Assembly: GCA_033977485.1 (NCBI GenBank)
Contig: CM066988.1
Span: forward strand, 1,557,501-1,621,500
DNA from: Hydrangea macrophylla
Lineage: Eukaryota > Streptophyta > Magnoliopsida > Cornales > Hydrangeaceae
DNA length: 64,000 bases
Reading direction: 5' to 3'
Below, one piece after another: positions 34,311-46,185 of this stretch. The position numbers were made by a program, and so were the translations under genes. The number at the start of each line of letters is the position of its first letter. Position 1 is the first letter of the stretch. Below the pieces are notes generated by a model. The model was not told the DNA's origin. It was given only the letters and a program-made list of their open reading frames with translations, and ran no database searches.

Positions 34311-35962
34311 TCCTAAAGGATCTATGCACTCAGAAGAGAAAGTCCAGAAACCATTTATCTAAGAAAGTCTTCCTAACGGAAAAGGTTAGCTCCATGTTTA
34401 ATAATAACACTCTAAAATGAAAGGACCCAGGTACTCCAACCATCGCTTGTCACATCAGTGATAAATACATTCACCGGGCCCTTCTTGATTTAGGAGCGAG
34501 TGTGAATTTGCTACCCTATTCAGTATATGAACATTTGGGTTTAGGAGAACTTAAACCGACTGCGGCCACCTTACAATTAGCCGATAGGTCAATTAAAGTT
34601 CCACGGGGAGTAGTAGAAGATGTATTGGTCAAAGTTGATAGATGCTATTATCCGATCGATTTTATCGTGCTAGACACCGAACCAGTCCTAGATGCTAGTA
34701 AGCAAGTCCCAGTCATTCTAGGACGCCCGTTCCTAGCCACGGCTAACTCTATTATTAACTATAGGACTGGAGTGATGGATATAACTTTTGGTAACATGAC
34801 CGTGCATCTTAATGTCTTTAATTCATCTAATAAACCATATAGAGATAATGAGGAGGCAGATTGCTATGCCATAGACTTAATAGACGAATTAGTCGAAGAG
34901 GCAACGCCTTTTATGTTGACTAGGGAAGCTTTGGAAGCATGTTTATCTCATTTCAAATTTAATGATTTCAACATTGACACAAATATTGAAGATGTGAATA
35001 CTTTAGTGGAATCGGTAAACACGACTAATGCGCTTCCATGGAAACCTAAAATAGAGGCTTTACCACCTCTGGCACATGAACCGGCATTACCATCCATTGA
35101 GTGTCCCCCGACGCTCGAACTCAAACCATTGCCGGATTCTTTAAAATATGCATTCCTAGGATCTAACGCAACTCTCCCTGTTATAATCGCGTCAAATTTA
35201 ACTGAAATTCAGGAAGTACAGCTGATAGAGGTTCTAGGTAATCATAAGAAGGCGATTGGATGGACAGTCACCGATTTAAAAGGAATTGACTCGTCAGTTT
35301 GCATACATAGAATAAATTTAGAACAAAATGCTAAACCTTCTAGGGAAATGCAACGACATCTCAACCCTAACATGAAAGAGGTGGTTATGAAGGAAGTTAT
35401 AAAACTCTTAGATGCCGATATTATCTACCCGATCTCCGATAGCAATTGGGTCAGCCCAAATCAGGTTGTCCCAAAGAAATCAGGTATTACGGTCGTACCA
35501 AACGAAAAGGGAGTCCTTATACCCACCCGTCAAACTACTGGTTGGCAGGTATGTATTGACTATAGAAAACTTAATACGATGACTCGTAAGGATCATTTCC
35601 CTCTCCCATTCATCAATCAAATCCTAGAATGTCTGTCCGGTCAGAGCTATTATTGTTTCTTAGATGGATACTCTGGTTACAACCAGGTGCCCGTTTATCC
35701 TGATGATAAAAAAAAGACGACGTTCACATGTCCCTTTGGAACCTTTACCTACCATCATATGCCATTTGGTTTGTGCAATGCACCGGAAACCTTTCAACGG
35801 TGTATGATGGCAATTTTCTCAGACATGGTTGAGAAGTTTCTCGAGGTATTTATGGAAGATTTCTCAGTGTTCGGACCTACATTTGATGAATGTCTACAAA
35901 ATCTTACAAAAGTCCTCGCCCGTTGCGGGAAAAGAACCATTTCATGGTTCAAGAGAGAATAG
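34311..35962 (+). pseudogene. Athila-1 protease and reverse transcriptase, catalytic residues changed
   Basis: After stops near 34303 and 34419 the protease reads RALLDLGASVNLLPYSVYEH, where the usual D-S/T-G active site is D-L-G (Asp codon at 34487), and VPVILGRPFLATANSIINYR, the ILGRPFL block. An open frame of 486 codons from 34502 runs on into RT: VCIDYRKLNTMTRKDHFPLP, CFLDGYSGYNQVPVYPDD, TFTYHHMPFGLCNAPETFQR, then VFMEDFSVFG. The last block is VFMDDFSVFG in active relatives; the GAA codon at 35855-35857 replaces the first catalytic Asp by Glu. A frameshift at about 35919-35936 joins it to the RNase H frame. Confidence 0.9.
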
Positions 35963-36702
35963 TCTTGGGTCACGTTGTTTCCAAGCGAGGTATAGAGGTT
36001 GATAAAGCGAAAATCGAGTTAATAGACAAACTTCCACCGCCATCATCCATTCGTCAGATCCGTTCCTTCCTAGGTCATGCCGACTTCTATAGACGATTTA
36101 TCAAAGACTTTAGTAAAATTTTACGCCCCTTGTGCAATCTGCTTGCCAAGGATGTTCCTTTTGTCTTTGATAATGAATGCCTGAAAGCATTCAAAACATT
36201 ACGAACCTTACTATCCACGGCTCCGGTAATCCAATCCCCTGATTGGTCATTACCGTTTGAATTGATGTGTGATGCTTTTGATTATGCCGTTGGAGCCATT
36301 TTGGGACAAAAAGTTAATAAAATTCCTCACGTAATTTATTATGCGAGCGAAACACTAAATGTCGCGCAATTGAACTATACAACAACTGAAAAAGAATTAC
36401 TTGCGGTTGTGTTTGCCCTCGATAAATTCCGTTCATACTTATTGGGATCAAAGGTCATTGTGTATACCGATCACACCGAATTACGACATTTATTGAATAA
36501 GAAAGAAACGAAACCGAGATTAATTCGATGGATTTTACTCCTTCAGGAGTTTAATTATGAAATACGTGATAAAAAGGGTTCTGAGAATGTTGTAGCGGAC
36601 CACTTGTCACGAATTCTTGTAGAATCTAACGATATTACCCCTCTAAAGGATTCATTTCCGGACGAGCAATTATTTGTGTTATCTACTGTAAACCGTCCAT
36701 GA
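35919..36702 (+). pseudogene. Athila-1 RNase H
   Basis: The frame carries the RT connection ([40 protein letters not shown]) and the RNase H domain with all four acidic positions: [17 protein letters not shown] (Asp), [17 protein letters not shown] (Glu), [14 protein letters not shown] (Asp) and [11 protein letters not shown] (Asp). Of the Athila-1 domains it is the best preserved, but it depends on a frameshifted upstream RT and ends at TGA 36700. Confidence 0.9.
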
Positions 36703-37995
36703 TTCAGTGGCATCATCAATTTCTTAGCTACGGGACATATCCCGCATACGTGGTCTCATTTAGACAAAGATCGATTCTTTTCTCAAATTAAACACTACTA
36801 CTGGGATGACTCACTGTTATTTAAACACTGTTCTGATCAAATTATACGACGTTGTGTTCCGAAAAGTGAGTTCAATTCTATATTAAACTTTTGTCACTCT
36901 CTAGATTGCGGAGGACACTTTGGTGGCTGTCGAACGGACGCTAAAGTCCTCCAAAGTGGATTATATTGGCCAACACTGTTTAAAGACGCACATAAATTCT
37001 GTCAGAACTGCGTACGTTGTCAACAAACAGGTAACATGTCACGTCGTGATGCGATGCCCATGACCCCAATCCTTATTATAAATATTCGATGTGTGGGGCA
37101 TCGGCTTTATGGGTCCGTTTCCCTCATCTTGTGGTTTCGAATATATTTTAGTCGCGATCGACTATGTTTCTAAGTGGGTGGAGGCAGTAGCGACGAGAAC
37201 CAACGACCATAAAGTTGTGGTTCAATTTATAAAAGATAACATATTTAGTCGGTTCGGTTCGCCACGGGCAATTATAAGCGACGGGGGTAAACATTTCTGT
37301 AATCGTCACTTTGAGGCACTCGTCCAGAAATATTCCGTCACTCATAAAGTAGGAACCGCGTACCATCCGCAAACCCAAGGCCAAGTTGAAGTGTCTAATA
37401 GAGAGGTAAAAAGTATATTAGAAAAAACGGTACGTCCAGACCGTAAAGATTGGTCACAACGACTGACCGATGCGCTTTGGGCATATCGTACAGCTTTTAA
37501 AACTCCTATTGGGATGTCTCCTTACCGACTAGTATTTGGAAAAGCGTGCCACCTACCGGTGTAACTTGAACATCGATCCTATTGGGCCGTAAAAATGCTT
37601 AACCAAGATATAAATGCGGTAGGATGGCACCGTAAACTTCAACTACAGGAACTTGGAGAATTGAGAAAGGAAGCGTATGAAAATTCGAGAATCTACAAAG
37701 AACGATCTAAATATTTCATGATAAAATGATTATAAGAAAGAATTTCGTAGTTGGACAATGCGTCTGGTTGTTTAATTCAAAATTAAGGTTGTTTCCAGGA
37801 AAGTTATGTTCCCGTTGGGACGGTCCGTTTATTATAACACACGTGTTCCCGCATAGGGCAATTGAAATTCAAGATACAAACGGTGGAACACCTTTTAAGG
37901 TAAATGGCCAATGGCTTAAGCTGTATCGAATAGAGGAAACAGAAGAAAGAGAAATTGAATCTATAGATTTGGTTGACCCGGTCTATCTCGACTGA
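36703..37995 (+). pseudogene. Athila-1 integrase, first catalytic Asp lost
   Basis: Past the TGA at 36700 the same frame gives the linker and the zinc-binding domain (CHSLDCGGHFGGCR ... FCQNCVRCQQTG). Near 37085 the frame shifts into [14 protein letters not shown]. Active relatives have WGIDFMGPF; the GGC codon at 37103-37105 replaces the first catalytic Asp by Gly. The second Asp ([12 protein letters not shown]) and the Glu region ([15 protein letters not shown]) are kept. After a stop at 37562 and another frameshift, the C-terminal domain (37726-37995) reads VVGQCVWLFNSKLRLFPGKL and SRWDGPFIITHVF, ending DPVYLD with TGA at 37993. Confidence 0.9.
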
Positions 37996-38200
37996 GCACT
38001 TGCATCGGTCGAGCTAGCGACGTAAAACTTAGCGCTTCTTGGGATGCAACCCAAGCTTTAGTTAGAATTTTCTTCAATTTTGTTCACTAGTTAGTAGTTT
38101 TTGGCCAATGTCTGAGCTTTTAAAAAACCCAAAAGATGAAAATTTTAAATTATAGAACATTTATACAAGAAAACAGAAGAGAAAATCCAGAATTGGACAT

Positions 38201-38460
38201 CTCGCGCAAGCGGCCCGCTCTCGCGAAAGGTCGCTCGCGCGGTCCGCTGGCGCGAGATATACCCTTAGACAAAATTTTTGAAAGTTTTTATAACAAGCCT
38301 CAGCTCTTACTCGCGCTTCAAATCACGCGAGCGAACCCTCGCTGGAGCGGCCCGCTCGAGCGAATTTGAGACTTAAAGAAAAAAATTCTTAAAACTGAAA
38401 ACAAAGCCTCAGTTTCTTCTCGCGGAGGGATCCGAGCGCGCGAAGCTCGCTCGCGCGAGG
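38201..38460. repeat. Three GC palindrome blocks, GCGAGCGGCCCGCTCGC type (Athila-1)
   Basis: Blocks at 38201-38256, 38310-38363 and 38419-38460, about 110 bp apart, each made of CTCGCGC/GCGCGAG arms around CGGCCCGC-like cores. Blocks 2 and 3 follow a 'GCCTCAG' phrase. In an AT-rich background they are conspicuous CpG islands. Athila-2 has three homologous blocks at 54201-54446. Confidence 0.85.
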
Positions 38461-38470
38461 ATGCCTTTCC

Positions 38471-38480
38471 TTTAAATATA
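38471..38480 (+). promoter_or_regulatory. Candidate TATA box downstream of the GC blocks
   Basis: TTTAAATATA lies 11 bp after the third GC block and is followed by a CT-rich run like a plant 5' leader. It may be a cryptic promoter in the 3' region of Athila-1. No reading frame of interest follows before the insertion at 38884. Confidence 0.35.
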
Positions 38481-38883
38481 GGGCTGAGCCCTAATTTTTA
38501 GAACACACTCTCTGTCTCTCTCTACGTCTTCCTCTCTCTCTCTCTCGCGATTCTCTCTCTCTCACTCTTCCTCTCCACCACCATAAACCACCACCACGAA
38601 CCACCGCCGGCCATCATCACCTTCACCACACCACCACGAGCTGCCGCCGGACCACCATACACAGCCGCCGCCGCTGTTTCATCGCCACAAATCGCGACGT
38701 TCCTTCGCGGCGTTCCTTCTCGGCGTTCTCTTTCTCTATATACAGGTATATACATAATTATATATGCGTATATAAATAGATATAGATGTATATATGGTTC
38801 ACATTCCGAATTGATTTCAATAGATATATATATACCTACGTGTATATACATATACATACACACACACACTCACACACTGATAT

Positions 38884-41870
38884 TGTAACAACCCTAATCT
38901 TCTAAGTGCTTTTAGTAATTTTTATATTATTATTTTCGAGTGTTAGACATTAACTGTGTGTATGTATCTTAGTGACACCTAATAAAAATGTTGAAGTAGC
39001 ATGTACGGGTAGTTAGTATGTTAAGTAGTGTGCTTAACATAGAAATTTAGTGCCTGGGGTCATGGGTACCCATTGGGCTAATCATTTGTCACATTAGAAT
39101 GCATTTTCGGGTCCATATAAAGCCTTTTTGTGAGGCCCTTAGATAAAAAAACGGGATTCACATGTTTGTGTGTATTTTATTTATAAGTGTTGTGTGTGAA
39201 ATATATATACACATATATTAAACCCTAGCCCCCATTTAACAAAAAAAAAAAGGGAAGAGGAGAGAAGAAACTAGAGAAACAGACGTTTGTGGGAGAGAGA
39301 AAGAGAGAGATAGAGAGAGGGAAAGAGAGGGAGACGAAGAAGAAGAAGAAGAAGAAGAAGAAGAAGAAGAAGAAGAAGAGAGGAACCTCAACCTTTGGTT
39401 TGTGTAATCATCATCAACCTTGAAGCCCTAAATTGGTGAGTTAACTTGTTATTTTCTTTCAATCTCGTTTGATTGAAATTTAAATAGATAGAATATTAAA
39501 TTAGTATGGTTATGGATTATGAGATTTAAGCATTTTTTTTACAATGATTGAAGTTGTGATTTTAGATTTATAGATGAGCATTGAATATGTATTTGAGCAA
39601 TTATTCAATTTTCGGATTTGGGGTTTTCACGGATCAGATTTGAGTAGAAAATTCATAATAAATCATACGTTCCAGTTTTCATGATTCTGTTCGCGTTGGC
39701 CTATAGGAAACGCAATTCTGGACAACTTTCGTCTAATGGTATTTTTCCCAATTCTGCACTGTTTGGGCAGAAAATTTATATTACAGTAGCAGTTTTATGA
39801 ATGTTAAAATAAGTGTTTTTGCCATATCACATTTTTGTGTGATTTCGTGTTCGTTAATATGAATTAAATTGTTTGTACTTATGGAACTATGAGTTCTCAT
39901 GTATAGTTGAGCTTTTTGAAATTGTGACTGTGCAATTTTGTAAGAGTTATGAATCTGTGTGAACATGTAGCTGTTAATATGATTTTAACGGGAATTTGAT
40001 TTGAGATATATGAATCTCTTATAAAGTTGAGTTTTGTGAAAAACGTGGATGTATGAACGTTAGAAAAGTCTTTATAGTTCACCACTACTCCTTATAATTT
40101 TAGGCGGCGACTTTGTGGATGACCCGTCCTTGTGTGATTAGACGGCGACTACGTGGATGACCCGTCTCTTCATTTTTAAGCCTTATGCCCGGCTTGTTGG
40201 TCTATTTCATGTGTATTTAGACATTGTTTATTGACGTCAAAAACGTAAGGACTAGCCTTTCGGTGTAGACTCAAATCCCAGTGATACCCCATGGGAGTTG
40301 GGACCGGAGTGGGAGTTAGTATTACGTTAGGAGACACATGGGATATATGTGTAGGCTGAACCATGGATGGGTTGCCGAGGTGGTGAACATAAAAGGTGTA
40401 ATTTGGATCGAATATTATGTGTTTTTTTTATTTGCGAATTTACAGTTGTAATGTGGTTTATGATTTTCAGTTATATGAAATTCTAGGAATTTTTAGTCGT
40501 GTAGTTTTCAGGATTTTAAATAATTTCGGTGTTGTGCCCGTTAGCTGAAACCTAGCATTCTATGTGTAACGTACTATTTTTGGGAACGTAGTAATTTGAT
40601 AATAAACTGGACCAGATTAGTAAATTGAATATTTTGGATAGTTAGATTCATAGTTTATGGCCGTTTCGCGTAAACTGAAGTAAAACGACGATTCGAATAA
40701 CTTTCGTGTTTTACACTTTTTCTAAAAACGTCATCTTGACAATATTTTCATCGATTTTCAGAATCTGCTGAACATCGTCTATGTAAGAGCTGAATTTTAA
40801 TAATTAATTTCTGAATTATCTATTTAGAATTTATGAACGAGGACGCGTGTCATTCCTTCAAAATTTTATTCTTGACATTTTTTGTGTTTTAAGCTTTGTC
40901 TAATTCCAGTTCTTTGTTAGAGATAAAATCATTTTAATTAATAACACCTTATTATTGGTTTATATTATTGTGTTAAGTTCTATTTGTACAGGATGGTAGG
41001 CCTACTAATGGTTTGCAGGTATCGGCCTACCATAGTTAAGAAAGGTAAGTATTTAATTATTTTTATTCGGGCAAGAAACTACTTGCCACCACATAAATGG
41101 AAACTACTCTATTGTCCAGATATGTGTGTGGAACTACCTGTCTTGGCCCAAGAATGTTGTAGTATGATTTGTAGTCTACGGGTTCAAGTTGGATCCCTAA
41201 GACTTGTGTTTTGTTTAACTCATACCAGTCATGTGACTGACCCGAGTGTGTTATGCATTCAGGTGCGTTTCTGTTTGAAACGTAGTCGGATGACATGTGC
41301 AGGATAGTATAGTTGGAGTTCATTGTGGAGCAGCCGATCTGTTCGTGAAGTTGAAGATACCTTCTTTTTATTCTTTAATTACTATATGATACTCTTTTAT
41401 ATAGTTGGCATTGTGAGCCATGGTTGAGAACTTGTATTAGATGTAGTTATGTTTTAATTGTGTTACTGAACTTTTGGGGACGTTATAGCAGATCTGACAT
41501 GAGATAGTGTAGTGTTGAAATTGTTCCGTTTATTATTATAACTAGATACTTTTATTGTGATTCGATGGAGGAAATTATATTTTTTTTATATAAAGGGAAA
41601 CGTTTGGTTTTCATTTTGTAATAAATGAGAATGGGGAAAATTTGAAACGTGGATTTTTCTTGTAATATTTTTGGGAATGAATTTGACGATAAATGAGTTT
41701 TGTTTAATTAGAAATCATGTGGTTATGAAAGCAAATAAAAATCAGTTTATCTTAAAATGGTCTTTTAAAATTGGGTATGGGTTGCCACCCTTGGATTTTT
41801 GGGTGGTTGAATATTGATTAGGGTATGCACTTGATTGAATATTTGGTTGTACAAAAATCGGGATGTGACA
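38884..41870 (+). repeat. 5' LTR of the non-autonomous element (2987 bp)
   Basis: It contains a TATA-like run with (AT/CA) sequence near 39200, a (GA) then (GAA) microsatellite at 39290-39379, a splice-donor-like GGTGAGTT at 39435, and a short tandem pair 'GGCGACT..GTGGATGACCCGTC' at 40103-40170. Open frames inside are repeated identically in the other LTR and are not genes. Confidence 0.95.
39336..39379. repeat. (GAA)n microsatellite
   Basis: About 14 units in the 5' LTR. The same tract in the 3' LTR (43392-43421) is shorter, with about 10 units, so it has changed length since insertion. Confidence 0.95.
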
Positions 41871-41873
41871 GTT

Positions 41874-41885
41874 TGGTATCAGAGC
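41874..41885 (+). other. Primer-binding site (initiator Met tRNA)
   Basis: TGGTATCAGAGC three bases after the LTR is the standard complement of the plant initiator tRNA-Met 3' end, as used by Tekay/Del chromoviruses. Confidence 0.95.
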
Positions 41886-42928
41886 CTAATGTTAGCTTAG
41901 CGAGTCTAAGTGATTCTCGGAATATGGTTTATGGGTTGGTCAGAGCCTTAGGTTTGCGGATTTTTGGGACAGGGATTATGTGTTATTTCGTGCTTCTATT
42001 GCTTGGTGCTATAATGTGTTTCATGGTATTGTGTGTTTTGTTCTACTGTGTACTTTGTAACATGTTAGTCTTAAATGTATGTCATTTTCGGGATGACTTA
42101 ATAGGAGCATACATGATATTGTTTAGATTTACATGTTAGTGCATGCATCATTGGTTGTAACGTTGGGGGTCTTATCAAGGGGAGTGTTATTTTGGCTCAT
42201 GGAGTAGCAATGTGGATGACTATCTATGTGAAGGACTGAAAATCTTATTTGGGAGTTGGAGGCAGAGATTGGATATTTGGACTTCTTATGTGATCAACTA
42301 GTTTTCTTATCTCTATTGATTATCTACTGCTTTTCTGATGCGGAATCTATTACTATTGGTATTCTGGATTTCTTATCTTCTGATGTGAATATTATCAACG
42401 GATATTCTGGATTTCTTATGATTATGCTGTTGCTATTATTATATATGGGAACTCTATTCTATATGATTTCTCTGGAGTGATTATCGACGATATTTTCTTC
42501 TCTATGATATATTATGATCCAGATGGTTATGGATTTCTCTTCAATGGCAATATCGTCTTCTCAAGCTTATTATTAGCAAGGAGTTGTGGAAGAATGAGCA
42601 TTCGCAGATACATTGGTTGATCACCGAGTATTGAGTATTCCGAGGAGTATTAGAGTGGGGGTAAATGGTTTCATTCATAATTTTATTCTTATATGTTGGA
42701 TTATTATCTCTGTCTTAATTAGCTGCTAACATTTAACAATTGACTATATGAGGCTAAATGAATATACATGAGGGTTTCCTTGTTTGGATTATTCGCTCGA
42801 CGTACTAAGCCTTGTATTGTTGAGAGTTAAAAGTGAATCAGTGTTTTCTATTAGTTGTGTGTTTAACAATATTTATGAATAAGTATTTGTTTTACCGTCG
42901 CTTCAAATTTCGGGACGAAATTTTCTTT
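41886..42928 (+). other. Noncoding interior of the non-autonomous element
   Basis: About 1 kb without a gag, protease, RT or integrase pattern in any frame. Short open frames (41825-42139, 42256-42480) show no domain. A loose repeat 'ttctggatttctta' recurs near 42361 and 42405. Only the last 40 bases resemble the end of a chromovirus polyprotein. Confidence 0.8.
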
Positions 42929-42940
42929 AAGGAGGGTAGA
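42929..42940 (+). other. Polypurine tract of the non-autonomous element
   Basis: AAGGAGGGTAGA ends one base before the 3' LTR, the usual chromovirus form. Confidence 0.9.
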
Positions 42941-42941
42941 A

Positions 42942-45916
42942 TGTACCAACCCTAATTTTCTAAGTGCTTTTAGTAATTTTTATATTATTATTTTTGAGTG
43001 TTAGACATTAACTGTGTGTATGTATCTTAGTGACACCAAATAAAAATGTTGAAGTAGCATGTACGGGTAGTTAGTATGTTAAGTAGTGTGCTTAACATAG
43101 AAATTTAGTGCCTGGGGTCATGGGTACCCATTGGGCTAATCATTTGTCACATTAGAATGCATTTTCGGGTCCATATAAAGCCTTTTTGTGAGGCCCTTAG
43201 ATAAAAAACGGGATTCACATGTTTGTGTGTGTTTTATTTATAAGTGTTGTGTGTGAAATATATATACACATATATTAAACCCTAGCCCCCATTTAACAAA
43301 AAAAAAAAAGGGAAGTGGAGAGAAGAAACTAGAGAAACAGACGTTTGTGAGAGAGAGAAAGAGAGAGATAGAGAGAGGGAAAGAGAGGGAGAAGAAGAAG
43401 AAGAAGAAGAAGAAGAAGAAGAGAGGAACCTCAACCTTTGGTTTGTGTAATCATCATCAACCTTGAAGCCCTAAATTGGTGAGTTAACTTGTTATTTTCT
43501 TTCAATCTCGTTTGATTGAAATTTAAATAGATAGAATATTAAATTAGTATGGTTATGGATTATGAAATTTAAGCATTTTTTTTTTACAATGATTGAAGTT
43601 GTGATTTTAGATTTATAGATGAGCATTGAATATGTATTTGAGCAATTATTCAATTTTCGGATTTGGGGTTTTCACGGATCAGATTTGAGTAGAAAATTCA
43701 TAATAAATCATACGTTCCAGTTTTCATGATTCTGTTCGCGTTGGCCTGTAGGAAACGCAATTCTGGACAACTTTCGTCTAATGGTATTTTTCCCAATTCT
43801 GCACTGTTTGTGCAGAAAATTTATATTACAGTAGCAGTTTTATGAATGTTAAAATAAGTGTTTTTGCCATATCACATTTTTGTGTGATTTCGTGTTCGTT
43901 AATATGAATTAAATTGTTTGTACTTATGGAACTATGAGTTCTCATGTATAGTTGAGCTTTCTGAAATTGTGACTGTGCAATTTTGTAAGAGTTAGGAATC
44001 TGTGTGAACATGTAGCTGTTAATATGATTTTAACGGGAATTTGATTTGAGATATATGAATCTCTTATAAAGTTGAGTTTTGTGAAAAACGTGGATGTATG
44101 AACGTTAGAAAAGTCCTTATAGTTCACCACTACTCCTTATAATTTTAGACGGCGACTTCGTGGATGACCCGTCCTTGTGTGATTAGACGGCGACTACGTG
44201 GATGACCCGTCTCTTCATTTTTAAGCCTTATGCCCGGCTTGTTGGTCTATTTCATGTGTATTTAGACATTGTTTATTGACGTCAAAAACGTAAGGACTAG
44301 CCTTTCGGTGTAGACTCAAATCCCAGTGATACCCCATGGGAGTTGGGACCGGAGTGGGAGTTAGTATTACGTTAGGAGACACATGAGATATATGTGCAGG
44401 CTGAACCATGGATGGGTTGCCGAGATGGTGAACATAAAAGGTGTAATTTGGATCGAATATTATGTGTTTTTTTTATTTGCGAATTTACAGTTGTAATGTG
44501 GTTTATGATTTTCAGTTATATGAAATTCTAGGAATTTTTAGTCGTGTAGTTTTCAGGATTTTAAATAATTTCGGTGTTGTGCCCGTTAGCTGAAACCTAG
44601 CATTCTATGTGTAACGTACTATTTTTGGGAACGTAGTAATTTGATAATAAACTGGACCAGATTAGTAAATTGAATATTTTGGATAGTTAGATTCATAGTT
44701 TATGACCGTTTCGCGTAAACTGAAGTAAAACGACGATTCGAATACCTTTCGTGTTTTACACTTTTTCTAAAAACGTCATCTTGACACTATTTTCATCGAT
44801 TTTCAGAATCTGCTGAACATCGTCTATGTAAGAGCTGAATTTTAATAATTAATTTCTGAATTATCTATTTAGAATTTATGAACGAGGACGCGTGTCATTC
44901 CTTCAAAATTTTATTCTTGACATTTTTTGTGTTTTAAGCTTTGTCTAATTCCAGTTCTTTGTTAGAGATAAAATCATTTTAATTAATAACACCTTATTAT
45001 TGGTTTATATTATTGTGTTAAGTTCTATTTGTACAGGATGGTAGGCCTACTAATGGTTTGCAGGTATCGGCCTACCATAGTTAAGAAAAGTAAGTATTTA
45101 ATTGTTTTTATTCGGGCAAGAAACTACTTGCCACCACATAAATGGAAACTACTCTATTGTCCAGATATGTGTGTGGAACTACCTGTCTTGGCCCAAGAAT
45201 GTTGTAGTATGATTTGTAGTCTACGGGTTCAAGTTGGATCCCTAAGACTTGTGTTTTGTTTAACTCATACCAGTCATGTGACTGACCCGAGTGTGTTATG
45301 CATTCGGGTGCGTTTCTGTTTGAAACGTAGTCGGATGACATGTGCAGGATAGTATAGTTGGAGTTCATTGTGGAGCAGCCGATCTGTTCGTGAAGTTGAA
45401 GATACCTTCTTTTTATTCTTTAATTACTATATGATACTCTTTTATATAGTTGGCATTGTGAGCCATGGTTGAGAACTTGTATTAGATGTAGTTATGTTTT
45501 AATTGTATTACTGAACTTTTGGGGACGTTATAGCAGATCTGACCTGAGATAGTGTAGTGTTGAAATTGTTCCGTTTATTATTATAACTAGATACTTTTAT
45601 TGTGATTCGATGGAGGAAATTATATTTTTCTTATATAAAGGGAAACGTTTGGTTTTCATTTTGTAATAAATGAGAATGGGGAAAATTTGAAACGTGGATT
45701 TTTCTTGTAATGTTTTTGGGAATGAATTTGACGATAAATGAGTTTTGTTTAATTAGAAATCATGTGGTTTATGAAAGCAAATAAAAATCAGTTTATCTTA
45801 AAATGGTCTTTTAAAATTGGGTATGGGTTGTCACCCTTGGATTTTTGGGTGGTTGAATATTGATTAGGGTATGCACTTGATTGAATATTTGGTTGTACAA
45901 AAATCGGGATGTGACA
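42942..45916 (+). repeat. 3' LTR of the non-autonomous element (2975 bp)
   Basis: Near-identical to 38884-41870, with the same internal landmarks: GA/GAA tract at 43350-43421, GGTGAGTT at 43478 and the GTGGATGACCCGTC pair at 44148-44212. It ends GGGATGTGACA at 45916, followed by the GATAT duplication. Confidence 0.95.
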
Positions 45917-46154
45917 GATATACAACTAAACACAAACCCTAACCATGAATTAGGGTGTGAGCTTTGGGGGAATTTCAGTACCCACATGATTATATACATA
46001 TATCTATATTTAAGCAAACCCTAACTTTTGATCCATATATACATACATAGATTGGTACATACATATTTCTATATGTACATATTTTAATATCTACTCAAAC
46101 TTAGGGTATCCCTTTTCAAGATATATTTATATATATTCATACACAGATTTACAG

Positions 46155-46185
<31 letters not shown>

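Larger units (their letters stand above)
29207..38883 (+). mobile_element. Athila-1: Ty3/gypsy Athila-like element, 5' LTR truncated
   Basis: The order on the plus strand is LTR end, tRNA-Asp-type primer site, leader with a possible intron, gag (split by a solo LTR), protease, RT, RNase H, integrase and a 3' untranslated region with GC palindromes. Protein patterns and the TGGCGCCGTTGCC primer site are those of Athila. The 5' LTR is cut at 29206. No matching 3' LTR is visible; the sequence continues after the insertion at 38884-45916 up to about 47383. Confidence 0.85.
37996..38883 (+). other. Athila-1 3' untranslated region, first part
   Basis: It begins with the Athila phrase AGCGCTTCTTGGGATGCAAC at about 38031, also present in Athila-2 (minus strand, about 54625). 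It then holds three GC-rich palindrome blocks, a TATA-like site, a CT-rich leader-like stretch (38510-38580), CCACCACC-rich sequence and a TA-rich tail. No env-like gene is present. The non-autonomous element at 38884 interrupts it. Confidence 0.6.
38884..45916 (+). mobile_element. Complete non-autonomous chromovirus-like LTR element (LARD-like)
   Basis: Two direct LTRs (38884-41870 and 42942-45916) start TGTAACAACCC or TGTACCAACCC and both end GGGATGTGACA. They flank a 1071-bp interior. The 5-bp target-site duplication GATAT is perfect on both sides (38879-38883 and 45917-45921). The interior has a tRNA-iMet-type primer site and a polypurine tract but no gag or pol; just before the tract, the phrase 'tcgggacgaaattttctttaaggaggg' is the kept end of a Tekay/Del polyprotein. 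The two LTRs differ at only a few tens of sites by eye, so it is fairly young. It would need enzymes from a related element to move. Confidence 0.95.

Noticed and set aside
38660..38740. GCCGCCGCC-rich stretch as a host gene 5' end
   Set aside because: It lies in the Athila-1 3' region, leads to no frame of any length, and is cut by the element at 38884.
41825..42480. Hydrophobic small frames in the interior of the non-autonomous element
   Set aside because: They start in the LTR or lack any known pattern, and AT-rich DNA easily yields Leu/Ile/Tyr-rich frames.
39781..45368. Pairs of identical short ORFs at 39781/43826, 39897/43942, 40176/44221, 40984/45029 and 41063/45108
   Set aside because: They lie in the two LTRs of one element and are duplicated only because LTRs are. 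No domain is visible, and frames on both strands overlap.
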